Source: Trifolium pratense (taxonomy: Eukaryota > Streptophyta > Magnoliopsida > Fabales > Fabaceae). Taken from it: a DNA stretch of 64,000 nucleotides. The notes under the pieces were generated by a model. The model was not told where the DNA came from. It worked only from the letters and a program-made list of their open reading frames with translations, and did not search any database. Positions 1-9,830 of this stretch are shown piece after piece. A program made the position numbers and the translations under genes. The stretch covers positions 38,936,001 through 39,000,000 of the forward strand of contig NC_060060.1 in NCBI RefSeq assembly GCF_020283565.1, given 5' to 3'. The stretch's first letter is position 1; the number at the start of each line of letters is the position of its first letter.

Positions 1-111
1 CTATTATTTTATTTTATTTTCACAAAACCCATATTATATTATATATCTTCTATTTTTAACAATATTTATGCATCTTTTATTTATCAAATTAGTTATTATA
101 TTTAAATGTCC

Positions 112-185
112 ATAAATTTAGCTCAACTGACAAAATGTAGAAATTGCCAGGTCGGACGTTATTTAGTCTATCTACCAAAAAAATC
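112..185. repeat. SINE-like relic
   Basis: The stretch reads like a degraded tRNA-derived SINE: a TTAGCTCAACTG block resembling a pol III A box, then a GGTCGGACG block, ending in TCTATCTACCAAAA. Similar endings recur near 52,450. No target-site duplication or intact B box could be fixed, so this is only a resemblance. Confidence 0.3.
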
Positions 186-377
186 TTATTATATTTAAAT
201 AATCATATAAAATTTTGAAATATTATATTATTTTATTAAAATATAACTACTTACTATTTGTTTTGTTTCCACTTGTTTTCAAATTCTTTTTGTATTGTTT
301 TATTTTGCTTTTCTTTATTTCGCACATGTGCATCAAGATAATAGACATTATTGAGAACACACGAATACTAAAAATTA

Positions 378-737
378 CTCCCTCCGTTTCAAATTATTTA
401 ACATTTTAGAAGAAAATAAAATAAGAAATTAAGAAAGTGTATTTTTACTTTTATAAAAAAAAGAGTGTATTTTTGCACCTTATTTTCCTATTATACCCTT
501 ATTTTAATTCACCAATATTTTTTTTTTGCACATACTTTCTCTTTCCAATAAATTTAATATGTTATGTATCGATTTTTTTTTAAACAAATTATACAAAGAA
601 AAAAAAAAAGATACAATAAAAAGATTTAAAATAAGGAGGGTATAATAGACAAAATATAACATAAATTATCAAAAAGACAAGTAGTTTGAAAAAAAATTAA
701 ATTTTCTAAAAAGTCATATAATTTGAAACGGAGGGAC
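378..737. mobile_element. Stowaway-like MITE (Tc1/mariner type)
   Basis: The ends are inverted repeats: CTCCCTCCGTTTCAAAT on the left and ATTTGAAACGGAGGGAC on the right. The dinucleotide TA flanks each side, as expected for a Tc1/mariner target duplication. The 360-bp interior is AT-rich and non-coding. The CTCCCTCCGT terminus is the classic plant Stowaway end. Confidence 0.8.
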
Positions 738-973
738 TATTATTTGTCTAACTCTTAATGTATTTGTTCCCTTTTATAAAGCAAAATTCTCTTATTAGAT
801 CATTGAATAATTGTTGTATTTGGTCTATAAAACAAATTGGGTTTTAAAGAATTTATTCAATCAAATTAACAATAACAATTAAAAGAAACATCCTTTTCAA
901 TAAATAAATAAATAAATAAATGCAACAAAGATTAAGAAAAATCAAGATTAAAAGAAACCAAATATCAAATGTT

Positions 974-1252
974 TCAAAACGTTACCCGGTTCAGCATTTG
1001 AAGAAATTTGGTCTTTCCAGAATTTCTTCTCACTAAAACAAAGATACTTAACCCTCCCATCCATTTCGGGACTGTAAATCTATCCCAACCAACAACATGG
1101 AATTTCCGCTTCTGTTCCGTGTCTCCCCAAATAAACTGGCACTGAATCCTTTGTATCTCATCTAGACAAGATTTTGGAATCTTAGTAGACATCATAGGAT
1201 ATATGGGGTCTGCTTCTATTACACTCTTCGCTAAAGTCAGCCTCCCTGAAGG
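974..1252 (-). mobile_element. LINE reverse-transcriptase fragment
   Basis: On the minus strand an open frame carries the conserved region that follows the polymerase core in plant non-LTR retrotransposons: [19 protein letters not shown], then IPKSCLDEIQRIQCQFIWGD, then a PKWMGGLSI block. The rest of the reverse transcriptase, the endonuclease and the RNase H are absent. The fragment butts directly against the histone-deacetylase relic that starts near 1,243 on the other strand. An open frame runs from 1411 to 974, but its first 55 codons are antisense to the deacetylase relic and mean nothing. A dead fragment. Confidence 0.8.
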
Positions 1253-1647
1253 GGGTTCAACTAATTGATTTAGCTGAAGGGAGAGTTGTATTACTGTTAG
1301 AAGGAGGTTACAATTTGAAATCAATTTCAATATCGATGCGTGCATGTTTGGAGGTTTTACTTGGAGATGAGCCCCATCTCGTGGGATCATCGGATGCTCG
1401 TCCTCTTCCACTTACATGGACAGTCATCCGAGCGGTAAGGAGAACAGAATTTGAAATATATTTCAATCGTTGGTTATGCATAAAATAGTTTGTACTAACA
1501 TTCCAAACTTATGTAGGTTCGACGGAAACTTAGTCCATATTGGTCAGCATTTAAAGATAAGGAAGATGATGTGACGATCAAGGGTGATGTTTCTCAGGAT
1601 AGTGCTATATTGAAGCTGGGGCAGAGCCTCTCACACTGTCGCGCTAT

Positions 1648-2829
1648 TAATTTATACCTTAGTTAATTTTCACTCTCGTGCAAAATCTTTAATTTAATTA
1701 TTAAAAACTGAACAGAAAACTAGATTAAAAAAAAACGTAAGTCACAGATTAATTACCAAATCCAGATTAGCTTCCTAGTTCACATTCCAGTTAAATAGAT
1801 TTAGCTGCGCATGATTTTATTTGACAAGATACTGATTAAATAATTATTAGTTAAACGAAACATTTAAACAGAGTAATCATAAATTAAACAGAGTATATCA
1901 ATAAACGGTACGAGTATCAAACTGGAATACAATAAAATTAAACTTGAATCCGTAATTATATTAAAGCATAAATCTGAATATTGAAACTGAATAAAAGTAC
2001 TGTATTAAAACTTACAAATACTAGTGAAACTAGTACAGGTACACAAGAACGAAGGAAATCAAAGACAAACTGATTGAAACTGGAACTGGAAGTGTAAGCA
2101 GCAACACCACACCTAGACAAACTGATTGAAACTAGAACTGGAAGTGTAAGCAGCAACACCACACCTTTTTGCTACGTAAACTAAAACACTTAACAACTAA
2201 ATTTTAAACTGAATTTTTCTCTTAAGTCTGCGTAGAAAAGGTAAGAAAAACACTGACTAGTGTTCTCTATTTATAGTCTTTATGAGATAAAAATATCTCC
2301 TTCGAATTCGTTGTTCCGTTATAAGAAACGTGCATATCGTAGTTACTTCCACCGAAATCTGAGGAGCACCGAAATCTGAGGAGCAGTTGAGGATAAAGCG
2401 GTGTGAAACGTGCCCGTGAAAATAGGAAACAAACACTACGTGGCGAGTGCCATAAAGCACATGGTGGGCGCCATGTGTACAAAGCCTGTGGCGGGTGCCA
2501 CAAGGCATATGGCCGGCGCCATGGCTTGTTGTGTGGCGAGTGCCACAAGCATGCCCAACGCCATGTGTTTGTTTGCACCACATGTGCATAGCACATGCCT
2601 TGTGCATGTGGGCTTGGCTTGTTCGTCCAATTTCTTTTGGGCCTCTCTTCCATCTGATCCAATGTCTTTTTGATCCACTTTGACATTAAATTTGTGACCC
2701 CTTTTTTTATTTCGAGAAGTTCCGGAAATACCTGTAATACATAATAAAAAATGATAATAATACTACTAAAATGCAAAGAAAATAATAAAATATTAAACTA
2801 ATATTATAAAATAAATACTATATTTTTCA
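1648..2829. other. AT-rich insertion with short tandem repeats inside HDAC copy 1
   Basis: This segment interrupts the deacetylase relic relative to copies 2 and 3. It contains a 52-bp direct repeat (2064-2115 and 2116-2166), a 17-bp repeat near 2357-2387, and a GC-richer stretch (2440-2580) in which GGCGAGTGCCACA and GGCGCCATG motifs recur in both orientations. Its borders read CACTG...CAGTG, which could be very short inverted termini, but no target duplication is convincing. Open frames on both strands across 2257-2776 are by-products of the repeat and are not called as genes. It could be a transposon remnant or an expanded intron. Confidence 0.4.
2064..2166. repeat. 52-bp tandem direct repeat, two copies
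   Basis: Two adjacent copies begin GACAAACTGATTGAAACT and end AGCAGCAACACCACACC. They differ at only one or two bases, so the duplication looks recent. Confidence 0.85.
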
Positions 2830-3097
2830 GTGTTATCATGTGGGCATGTTGATTAAGGAGATTAAAGCCAATAACTCAGATGTATCAGAGATGAAGTTTC
2901 TACTCAAGGAGATCCTTGAGTTAATGAAGAAGCATCTAGTCAGGGAAATGTAGCACATGTCTTAGTATATATTGAGATAGTATATATAGAGTATATTGAC
3001 CAGTTTTAAGTCACTCATTTGACAACCTAAAGTTGATTGAATTTGTAAAGTTTGTCCAACTAAATTGTGATGTTTGATAATCAACTGGAGACTTATA

Positions 3098-4085
3098 TGT
3101 TTGTTTAACGTATATACAATGTGAAATTTCTAATTCACATTTGATACATACACATACATTTGCATCGTCGTTGACACTACATCAACGTGATGTGCCTTCT
3201 AACCGCCATTTTCAGAAGGAAAAAATTTCGATACGAAGGGGCCAATCACCTTTAGTTGAACAATTTCGTGATGGATCATAGATCAAACTGAACGAAAAAC
3301 AACAACTCGAAAATAATTTGACACACACTTTAACCAAAAACTTGAACATACCAACTATACGAGTCTGATCAATTATATGTTGATTAACATCTCTTTTATT
3401 CATGTAGAATTTCTAACTCACATTTTACACATCAACACTTGATTGCAACAATTGAGTACTTATAATTAATAACTAGTATAACATTAAATTTATAAATGAA
3501 TAATTGTACATATGGGCCGTCACACACTCAAATAAATATTTAAAAGCTTATTATTAAATTGAAGGTGTCTGTAGTCACAAGATTGTGATTGTACTGTAGT
3601 TAAGTATGAACGAACTGTTCAATCAAAATCACACAGCTTATATTTTAAATTTAAATTTTAAACAATTATAATTTGAGTTTAAAATTTGAACTTATAAGAA
3701 CAAAAGGGGTGCTTAATGCATACAACCAAATTTCATTATCCAAATCCTTTGTTATTATTTGAAATTGAAACCAGTCAAGAGCGTGCATTAGTTTGGGACA
3801 ATAATTAAGAGTTAATTAAGACATCACATCAAATGACATCCTCTTAAAATAAATGCATCCATCAAGTAAGTAAACGATAAGCTATGAATACAATGGATTT
3901 AGTTCATTTTTCTTTCGTTTGAATTATTTTCTTCGCTTTTTCTCTTTTTTTTTTGTTATGATTCAGTATTATTGCACTCTTTTCTACGGTTCTACACCTT
4001 TTATTACCTAACATAAGTATATTACTTCATAAGAGGGTAAAAAATACACGTTTTGCAGCCTTGATTCAAAAGAGGTCAAAGATGG
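3098..4085. repeat. Segmental duplication block A1 (pairs with 12,345-13,355)
   Basis: Roughly 1 kb of non-coding sequence is shared with 12,345-13,355 in the same orientation, from GTTTAACGTATATACAATGTG through the CATTTTCAGAAGGAAAAA block to CAAAAGAGGTCAAAGAT. Differences are scattered substitutions and small indels. No gene was recognised in it. Homology stops where deacetylase copy 2 begins. Confidence 0.8.
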
Positions 4086-4103
4086 GTTAGTTATCAAAGA
4101 TGG

Positions 4104-4897
4104 ATTAGATTCTGTTGTTGTTGTTGTTGTTATTCGCCCTCCCGGTCACCATGCGGAGCACGCTAAAGCAAAAGGATTTTGCCTCCTTGATAATGTTGCA
4201 ATTGCAATTACCTTTTTATTTTTGGAAGAAAAAGATATGAAGAAGATTTCGATCGTGGACTGGGATGTGCACCATGGAAATGACACACAAAAAAAGTTCT
4301 TCAACGATTCTCGGGTTTTACTTGAAGAGAAACCACATCTTGTGGGATCATTGGATGCTTGTCCCCTTCCACTTACATGGAGTGTGATCCAAGCTGTAAT
4401 GAGAATAAAATTTGGAATATATTGCCTTGGTTAATGCTGAAAATGGTTTGCACTAACAGTCCCAAATTATGCAGATTCGACAGAAACTTAGTTCGTATTG
4501 GTCGGCACTTAAAGAAGCTGAGTAGAATGATGTGAAGATCAACGAGGGTGATGATGTTACTGTGGATAGTACTATATTGCAGTTGGGGAGGGGTCACTTG
4601 AAAGATGTGACCTTATTGATAAAGGAGGTTATTGCCACTCACTCAGATGTAACAGAGATAAAATTTCTCCTCTAGGAAATCCTTGAGTTAGTGACGAAGA
4701 AGCTAGTCTAGACCAGGGGAATCATTGCACATGACTTAGATAGTATATATTGAGACCTATGTATATATAGAGTAAATTGATTGGTCTAAATGGTAATGAA
4801 GAAATGATTCCACATGACTTATTATATTGTCGGACTTTGAACAATTATTTTCTCTATCATAAAATAAATGTCACTTTAGAAAAAAAAAATTATGTTC
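4104..4897 (+). pseudogene. Class II histone deacetylase relic, copy 2
   Basis: The reading frame gives VVVVIRPPGHHAEHAKAKGF, then CLLDNVAIAITFLFLEEKDM, then SIVDWDVHHGNDTQKKFF. These are hallmarks of the histone deacetylase catalytic domain: the two active-site histidines in RPPGHHAE and the zinc-binding Asp and His in DWDVHHG. After NDSRVL the frame jumps straight to EEKPHLVGSLDACPLPLTW, so the second half of the catalytic domain is missing. An intron (donor near 4395, acceptor near 4474) is kept, so this is a DNA-level copy and not a retrocopy. In-frame stops follow (GAG TAG near 4522, CTC TAG near 4673). No start codon or N-terminus is present. Non-functional; tandem with copy 3. Confidence 0.8.
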
Positions 4898-5053
4898 AAC
4901 ATTGTAACAAACAGTATGATGTAATTTACCTTTTTGAATGATCAAGTAAGACTTTTGGAAACATACATAAATAAAATGTTTTGTTCAACATTGTTTCTAA
5001 TATAAATTACAAACTTGACATAAAAAAGTAACTAACTTAACATGAAATAAAGT

Positions 5054-5840
5054 TAGATTCTGTTGTTGTTGTTATTCGCCCTCCCGGTCACCATGCGGAG
5101 CACGCTAAAGCAAAATGATTTTGCCTCCTTAATAATGTTGCAATTGCCGTTACCTTTTTTTTTTGGAAGAGAAAGATATATTAAGAAGTTTTCGATCGTG
5201 GACTGGGATGTGCACCATGGAAATGACACACAAAAAAAGTTCTTCAACGATTCTCGGGTTTTACTTAAAGAGAAACCACATCTTGTGGGATCGTTGGATG
5301 TTTGTCCCCTTCCACTTACATGGAGTGTGATCCAAGCTGCAAGGAGAATAAAATTTGGAATATATTGCCTTGTTTAATGCTGAAAATGGTTTGTACTAAC
5401 AGTCCCAAATTATGCAGATTCAACAGAAACTCAGTTTGTATTGGTCGACACTTAAAGAAGCTGAGGAGAATGAAGTCAAGATCAACGAGGATGATGATGT
5501 TACTGTGGATAGTACTATATTTCAGTTGAGAAGGGGTCTCTTGAAAGATGTGACCTTATTGATAAAGGAGGTTATTGCCGCTCACTCATATGTAATAGAG
5601 ATAAAATTTCTCCTAAAGGAAATCCTTGAGTTAATGACGAAGAAGCTAGTCTAGACCAGGGGAATCATTGCACATGACTTAGATAGTATATATTGAGACC
5701 TATAATATATATAGAGTAAATTGATTGGTCTAAATGGTAATGAAGAAATGATTGCACATGACTTATTATATTGTCGGATTTTGAACAATTATTTTCTCTA
5801 TCATAAAATAAATGTCACTTTAGAAAAAAAAAAATTATGT
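5054..5840 (+). pseudogene. Class II histone deacetylase relic, copy 3
   Basis: A tandem duplicate of copy 2, about 950 bp downstream and nearly identical from TAGATTCTGTTGTTG through the 3' flank to TTTAGAAAAAAAAA. It has the same internal deletion joining NDSRVL to KEKPHLVGSLD, so the deletion came before the duplication. A stop codon replaces Gly after KAK (near 5116), and a T-run indel near 5150 shifts the frame before SIVDWDVHHGND. Its C-terminal exon is cleaner than in copy 2: LKEAEENEVKINEDDDVTV continues to KFLLKEILELMTKKLV without a stop, a likely coiled-coil tail. Confidence 0.8.
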
Positions 5841-5931
5841 TAAAATGAATGTTATTTTTCCTTTTCAATGCAAATTTTTTTTTATTGTAGTTGACCCAAA
5901 ATTATCACTATATGCACTACTTTCAAAAAGC

Positions 5932-5977
5932 TTAAACGACGTAATCTTAAACGACATATTCTTAAACGACATATTCT
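5932..5977. repeat. Short tandem repeat CTTAAACGACATATT, three copies
   Basis: The 15-16 bp unit CTTAAACGACRTAWT appears three times in a row. A minor local array with no gene association. Confidence 0.7.
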
Positions 5978-6033
5978 TTTTGAGACATAATTGACTTTAT
6001 ACACAACATCAACTCTTTCAACATATCAAATGA

Positions 6034-6257
6034 TTTTAGATTTGTCTTAAAGTTTTACATAAATGATCTATACGATATAAAATTTCAATCAAACGGTGAA
6101 TTTTATAAAATTTATATCGGTGAAAATGTTATTGAGAGGTGTAAATTTTAGATTTGTCTTAAAGTTTTACATAAATGATCTATACGATATAAACTTTCAA
6201 TCCAACGGTGAATTTTATAAAATTTATATCGGTGAAAATGTTATTGAGAGGTGTAAC
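6034..6257. repeat. 112-bp tandem repeat, two copies
   Basis: Two head-to-tail copies start TTTTAGATTTGTCTTAAAG and end TTATTGAGAGGTGTAA. They are near identical. Non-coding, between the deacetylase relics and the foldback element. Confidence 0.9.
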
Positions 6258-6278
6258 ATTTGATGTCGTGCATTTGAT

Positions 6279-6280
<2 letters not shown>

Positions 6281-6316
<36 letters not shown>
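6281..6316. repeat. (AT)n microsatellite at left edge of the foldback element
   Basis: A run of 18 AT units immediately precedes the GGGG terminus of the foldback element. A shorter TA run follows the other end at 8,376-8,391, suggesting that the element inserted into a TA-repeat target. Confidence 0.9.
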
Positions 6317-6318
<2 letters not shown>

Positions 6319-8375
6319 GGTTTTCTAACTTAGACCCTAGTTAGGTCTAAGTTAGCAAGGTGCACCTTTTCAATTGGACCAAAATACCCATTCTTTTAAT
6401 TTTTGAAAGAATAGAGCAACAGGGGCATTTCTGTAATTTTACATAAAAAAAAAATACTGACACGCGCCCCCACCTTCTTAAAAATTAATAGACGTGGATC
6501 CAGTGTCGCGCGCGTACGGAAGGACCATGGTTACAGACCGTTGATTTCCATCAGACAGCCAAGATGTGATCTCATTAAGGCTGTCTGATTGATCAGACAG
6601 CCCAGATCATCCTACCATCTTGTCTGCGCCACACTAGATTATAAGCTGGAGAGAGAAAATTTTACTTTTGAAAAAGGCAGCCACGTGTCAGCATATGAAT
6701 GGGTCTGCGTGATTTTTTCCATTTTATGCTTTAAACTCGATTATTTCGTCGTAAATTAATTTTTTATTTTTTAATTTTTATACCAAAATTCATAATTTTT
6801 TTTTCTCTACAAATAGAGACTTGGTTTGTTTGATTTGGACACCAAAAAAAAAAACGCAATTTTTCACTACTTTAAACTCGATTATTTCGTCGTAAATTAA
6901 TTTTTTTTTTTTTATTTTTTATACCAAAATTCATAATTTTTTTTTTCCTACAAATAGAGATTTGGTTCGTTCGATTTGGACACCGAAAAAAAAACGCAAT
7001 TTTTCACTACCTTAAATGAGATAAAACGATAATTAAAAACTAATGTTTGCTTCTGAAACCATTTATCTGGTACAATGGTTTCAGAGAGTTGTAATCTGAA
7101 ACCATTTTGCTGGTAGAATGGTTTCAGTAAGTTGATTATTAGTTATTTGCTTCTGAAACCATTTAGCTTGTAGAATGGTTGCACATAGTTGTATTCTGAA
7201 ACCATTTTACTGGTAGAATGGTTTCAGTGAGTAATTTATTAATTGTGTTTGCTTCTGAAACCATTTATCTGGTACAATGGTTTCAGAGAGTTGTAATCTG
7301 AAACCATTTTGCTGGTAGAATGGTTTCAGTAAGTTGATTATTAGTTATTTGCTTCTGAAACCATTTAGCTTGTAGAATGGTTGCACATAGTTGTATTCTG
7401 AAACCATTTTACTGGTAGAATGGTTTCAGTGAGTAATTTATTAATTGTGTTTGCTTCTGAAACCATTTATCTGGTACAATGGTTTCAGAGAGTTGTAATC
7501 TGAAACCATTTTGCTGGTAGAATGGTTTCAGTAAGTAGATTATTAGTTATTTGCTTCTCAAACCATTTACCTTGTAGAATGATTGCACATAGTTGTATTA
7601 TGAAACCATTTTACTGGTAGAATGGTTTCAGTGAGTAATTTATTAATTGTGTTTGCTTCTGAAACCATTTATCTGGTAGAATGGTTTCAGAGAGTTGTAA
7701 ACTGAAACCATTTTGCTGGTAAAATGGTTTCAGTAAGTTGATTATTAGTTATTTGATGAGATTAAGGTAGTGAAAAATTGAGTTTTTTTTTTCTGTGTCC
7801 AAATCAAACGAACCAAGTCTCTATTTGTAGAGAAAAAAAAATTATGAATTTTGGTATAAAAAATAAAAAATAAAAAATTAATTTACGACGAAATAATCGA
7901 GTTTAAAGTAGTGAAAAATTGCGTTTTTTTTTCGGTGTCCAAATCAAACAAACCAAGTCTCTATTTGTAGAGAAAAAAAAATTATGAATTTTGGTATAAA
8001 AATTAAAAAATAAAAAATTAATTTACGATGAAATAATCGAGTTTAAAGTATAAAATGAAAAAAAATTAACGCAGCCAATTAAAATGTGACACGTGGCCTT
8101 TCCTTTTTTAAAGCTTTCTCTCTCCGCGATTGGGCTTCAGCCACTCGCGCCTGTCGGCGCGTGTGGTGCACGCGCTTTGGTTTTGTCAAATAACGCGCTG
8201 CCACGTGTCATGGGGGGGAAAAAAGAAGTGGGGGGTGCGTGTACTGTTGCGTAAAATTACAGAAATGCCCCTGTTGCTCTATTCTTCCAAAAAAATAAAA
8301 AATGGGTATTTTTGTCCAACTCAAAAGGTGCACCTTGCTAATTTAGACCCAACTGGGTCTAAATTAGCAGCCCCC
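6317..8375. mobile_element. 2.06-kb foldback (long terminal inverted repeat) element
   Basis: The ends are inverted: the left starts GGGGTTTTCTAACTTAGACC and the complement of the right starts GGGGGCTGCTAATTTAGACC. Both continue through AGCAAGGTGCACC and an ACAGGGGCATTTCTGTAATT block. Each end itself carries a palindrome (CTAACTTAGACC...GGTCTAAGTTAG). Further in, the left arm has two direct copies of a roughly 140-bp module (TTTAAACTCGATTATTTCGT to GCAATTTTTCACTAC, 6729-7011). The right arm has two inverted copies (7757-8049). The centre is the 202-bp array described separately. There is no transposase, so it is non-autonomous. The superfamily is uncertain; insertion into a TA microsatellite recalls Micron-type MITEs, though this is much larger. 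Confidence 0.85.
7049..7755. repeat. 202-bp tandem array of hairpin units inside the foldback element
   Basis: Period 202 bp: GCTTCTGAAACCATTTATCTG begins (allowing for small changes) at 7049, 7251, 7453 and 7655, giving three and a half copies. Each period holds four roughly 50-bp subunits of the form CTGAAACCATT, about 10 bases, AATGGTTTCAG, that is an 11-bp perfect stem. The third subunit of every period has a decayed right arm (ATGGTTGCACA). In all there are about 14 hairpin units. Non-coding. Confidence 0.9.
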
Positions 8376-8390
8376 TATATATATATATAT

Positions 8391-8474
8391 ATTATTTGGG
8401 AAGCTTTGGCTACTTCACTTAAGCAACTGAACTTCGCCCCTACTTTTTTTTTTCCTTAAAGCTTTCCAAATAAT
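8391..8474. repeat. 84-bp inverted repeat
   Basis: Arms ATTATTTGGGAAGCTTT and AAAGCTTTCCAAATAAT face each other across about 50 bp. This may be a tiny MITE or a chance hairpin in AT-rich DNA just outside the foldback element. Confidence 0.5.
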
Positions 8475-8690
8475 ATATATATTTTTATTGAATCATTTGT
8501 ATATTTTGCAATTAGCTAGCCCAATATTATATATATGGAAATAGGAAAGCCAAAATATATTTACTTGTGTGACAGATGTATTTTATCTTATTTTGACACT
8601 TTCGATCTCTTAAACAACTACAAAGAGAGTTGGTTAACAATAAAAATTACTCCTGTTTATCAAAACAACATTAAAAATATACGGAGAATG

Positions 8691-8853
8691 TTAACATGTG
8701 CCTTTAAGGGCACATGTTAAAACGATAAATGTGGAAATAATTTATTGAACTTATGATGTATTTATTTCTCTAAACATTAAATTCTTTGCATCATTAAATG
8801 CTATATTTCTATTATTAGGGAGCTTAACATGTGCCCTTAGGGCACAAGTTAAC
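8691..8853. mobile_element. Small MITE with palindromic ends
   Basis: Each end is itself a palindrome: TTAACATGTGCCTTTAAGGG followed by CACATGTTAA on the left, and TTAACATGTGCCCTTAGGGC followed by ACAAGTTAA on the right. Related ends appear at 23,004 and, more weakly, at 28,408, so this is a small dispersed family. No target duplication could be fixed. Confidence 0.6.
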
Positions 8854-8939
8854 ATCACCCAAAATATATTTATTTAGATGTGATACTTTTGGAAAAAAAA
8901 TGGCTAGCTTTACTATGGAGTCTTGAATTTTAATTCTTT

Positions 8940-9830
8940 TGGTGTCAATTCCTGTGCTTAGACCATCATCTTATAAGATTTCGTTCTGATTTTAATCGGG
9001 TCTTCACTAATAAATAATGAGATATCAACTGAATTAATCAATTCTTAGATTAGATACCGAACTTTCACCGATTTTTTTGATAATATTATAAAAACAACAA
9101 TTAATGTTGCACATTAAACTTTTAAAATGTAAAATAGAAATAAAAACTATTTACAAATGCAACAATTAAAAAAAGAGATTGTCCACAAATTTTAACTTTT
9201 AAAAAAAAAACATAATTAGCTAAGATATCAAAATTGTTAAGTTGGACATTGGGACCGAGATTTAAACTCTAACTCATTCACTTGCATGCGTCAATTTTCA
9301 ATTACTATATATTATCATTTCATCTATAAAAAACGAAGAGATTAAGGAGAACTGATTGGAGATTCATAATGAATTTTGACTTTTGAACAATAGTTGGGAT
9401 ACCATCATTAGGGAACAAGGGCTTGGTGGCAAATACATTATGAAATTCTTGAAGAATAATTGCGTTTAGCTGTAGCAAAATAAGAACTTAATTATAAGAA
9501 GTGTACAATCAACTTTATGAAATTCCATATATATCTTTCGAGAACAACCTATGAAATGTAAACAAAACTATGGAGCTATATCCAGTTAGCTATGATCAAA
9601 ACCCTTAATCAGTGAAATAGTAAACATGCAGAATAAAAAAGTGAAGTGATTTTTTTATAAGCAAATTTTATTTATAAAGAGCAAATTAGGAAGTTGAATT
9701 TCACTGTAGTCATTAAAATCCATTAAATTCGTACATTCACAACTAAGATATTAAGTTCAAGTGGTTAATGAGTTCACCTTAAGATGAATCGTTCGGAAGA
9801 ACCCAAATTTAATTTCTAGTAAAAATGATT
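8940..9830. repeat. Segmental duplication block A2 (pairs with 19,985-20,890)
   Basis: About 0.9 kb shared in the same orientation with 19,985-20,890, from GACCATC.TCTTATAAGATTTCG to AAGATGAATCGTTC. It includes TAGTTGGGAT, a long AAATACATTATGAAATTCTTG block and TATGAAATGTAAACAAAAC. Non-coding. With A1 it suggests that one roughly 7-9 kb unit was duplicated. Confidence 0.8.

Larger units (their letters stand above)
1243..2960 (+). pseudogene. Class II histone deacetylase relic, copy 1 (interrupted)
   Basis: This fragment matches the end of the catalytic domain and the tail of a plant class II histone deacetylase (HDA5/HDA18 type), which removes acetyl groups from histone lysines. Readable pieces are [19 protein letters not shown] (the family's LEGGYNL signature), then [17 protein letters not shown]. 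An intron follows (GTAAGG after 1435, acceptor near 1517), then an exon starting VRRKLSPYWSAFKDKEDD. The frame is lost after about 1640. Matching sequence returns at about 2830 with LIKEIKANNSDVSEMKFLLK and a stop near 2953. The roughly 1.2 kb between looks inserted. Everything upstream of LEGGYNL, including the zinc ligands, is gone, replaced by a LINE fragment. It keeps the catalytic C-terminal part that copies 2 and 3 have lost. Confidence 0.7.

Noticed and set aside
2403..2683. Cys/His-rich plus-strand frames resembling zinc fingers
   Set aside because: The Cys and His spacing comes from the repeated GGCGAGTGCCACA motif and fits no zinc-finger pattern.
2257..2776. Overlapping open frames of 80-169 codons on both strands
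   Set aside because: They arise from short GC-rich repeats, overlap each other in several frames, and match no domain.
7049..7755. CRISPR-like regular repeats
   Set aside because: Repeats and spacers are equally conserved, the unit is internally palindromic, and the genome is a plant. It is a tandem array in a transposable element.
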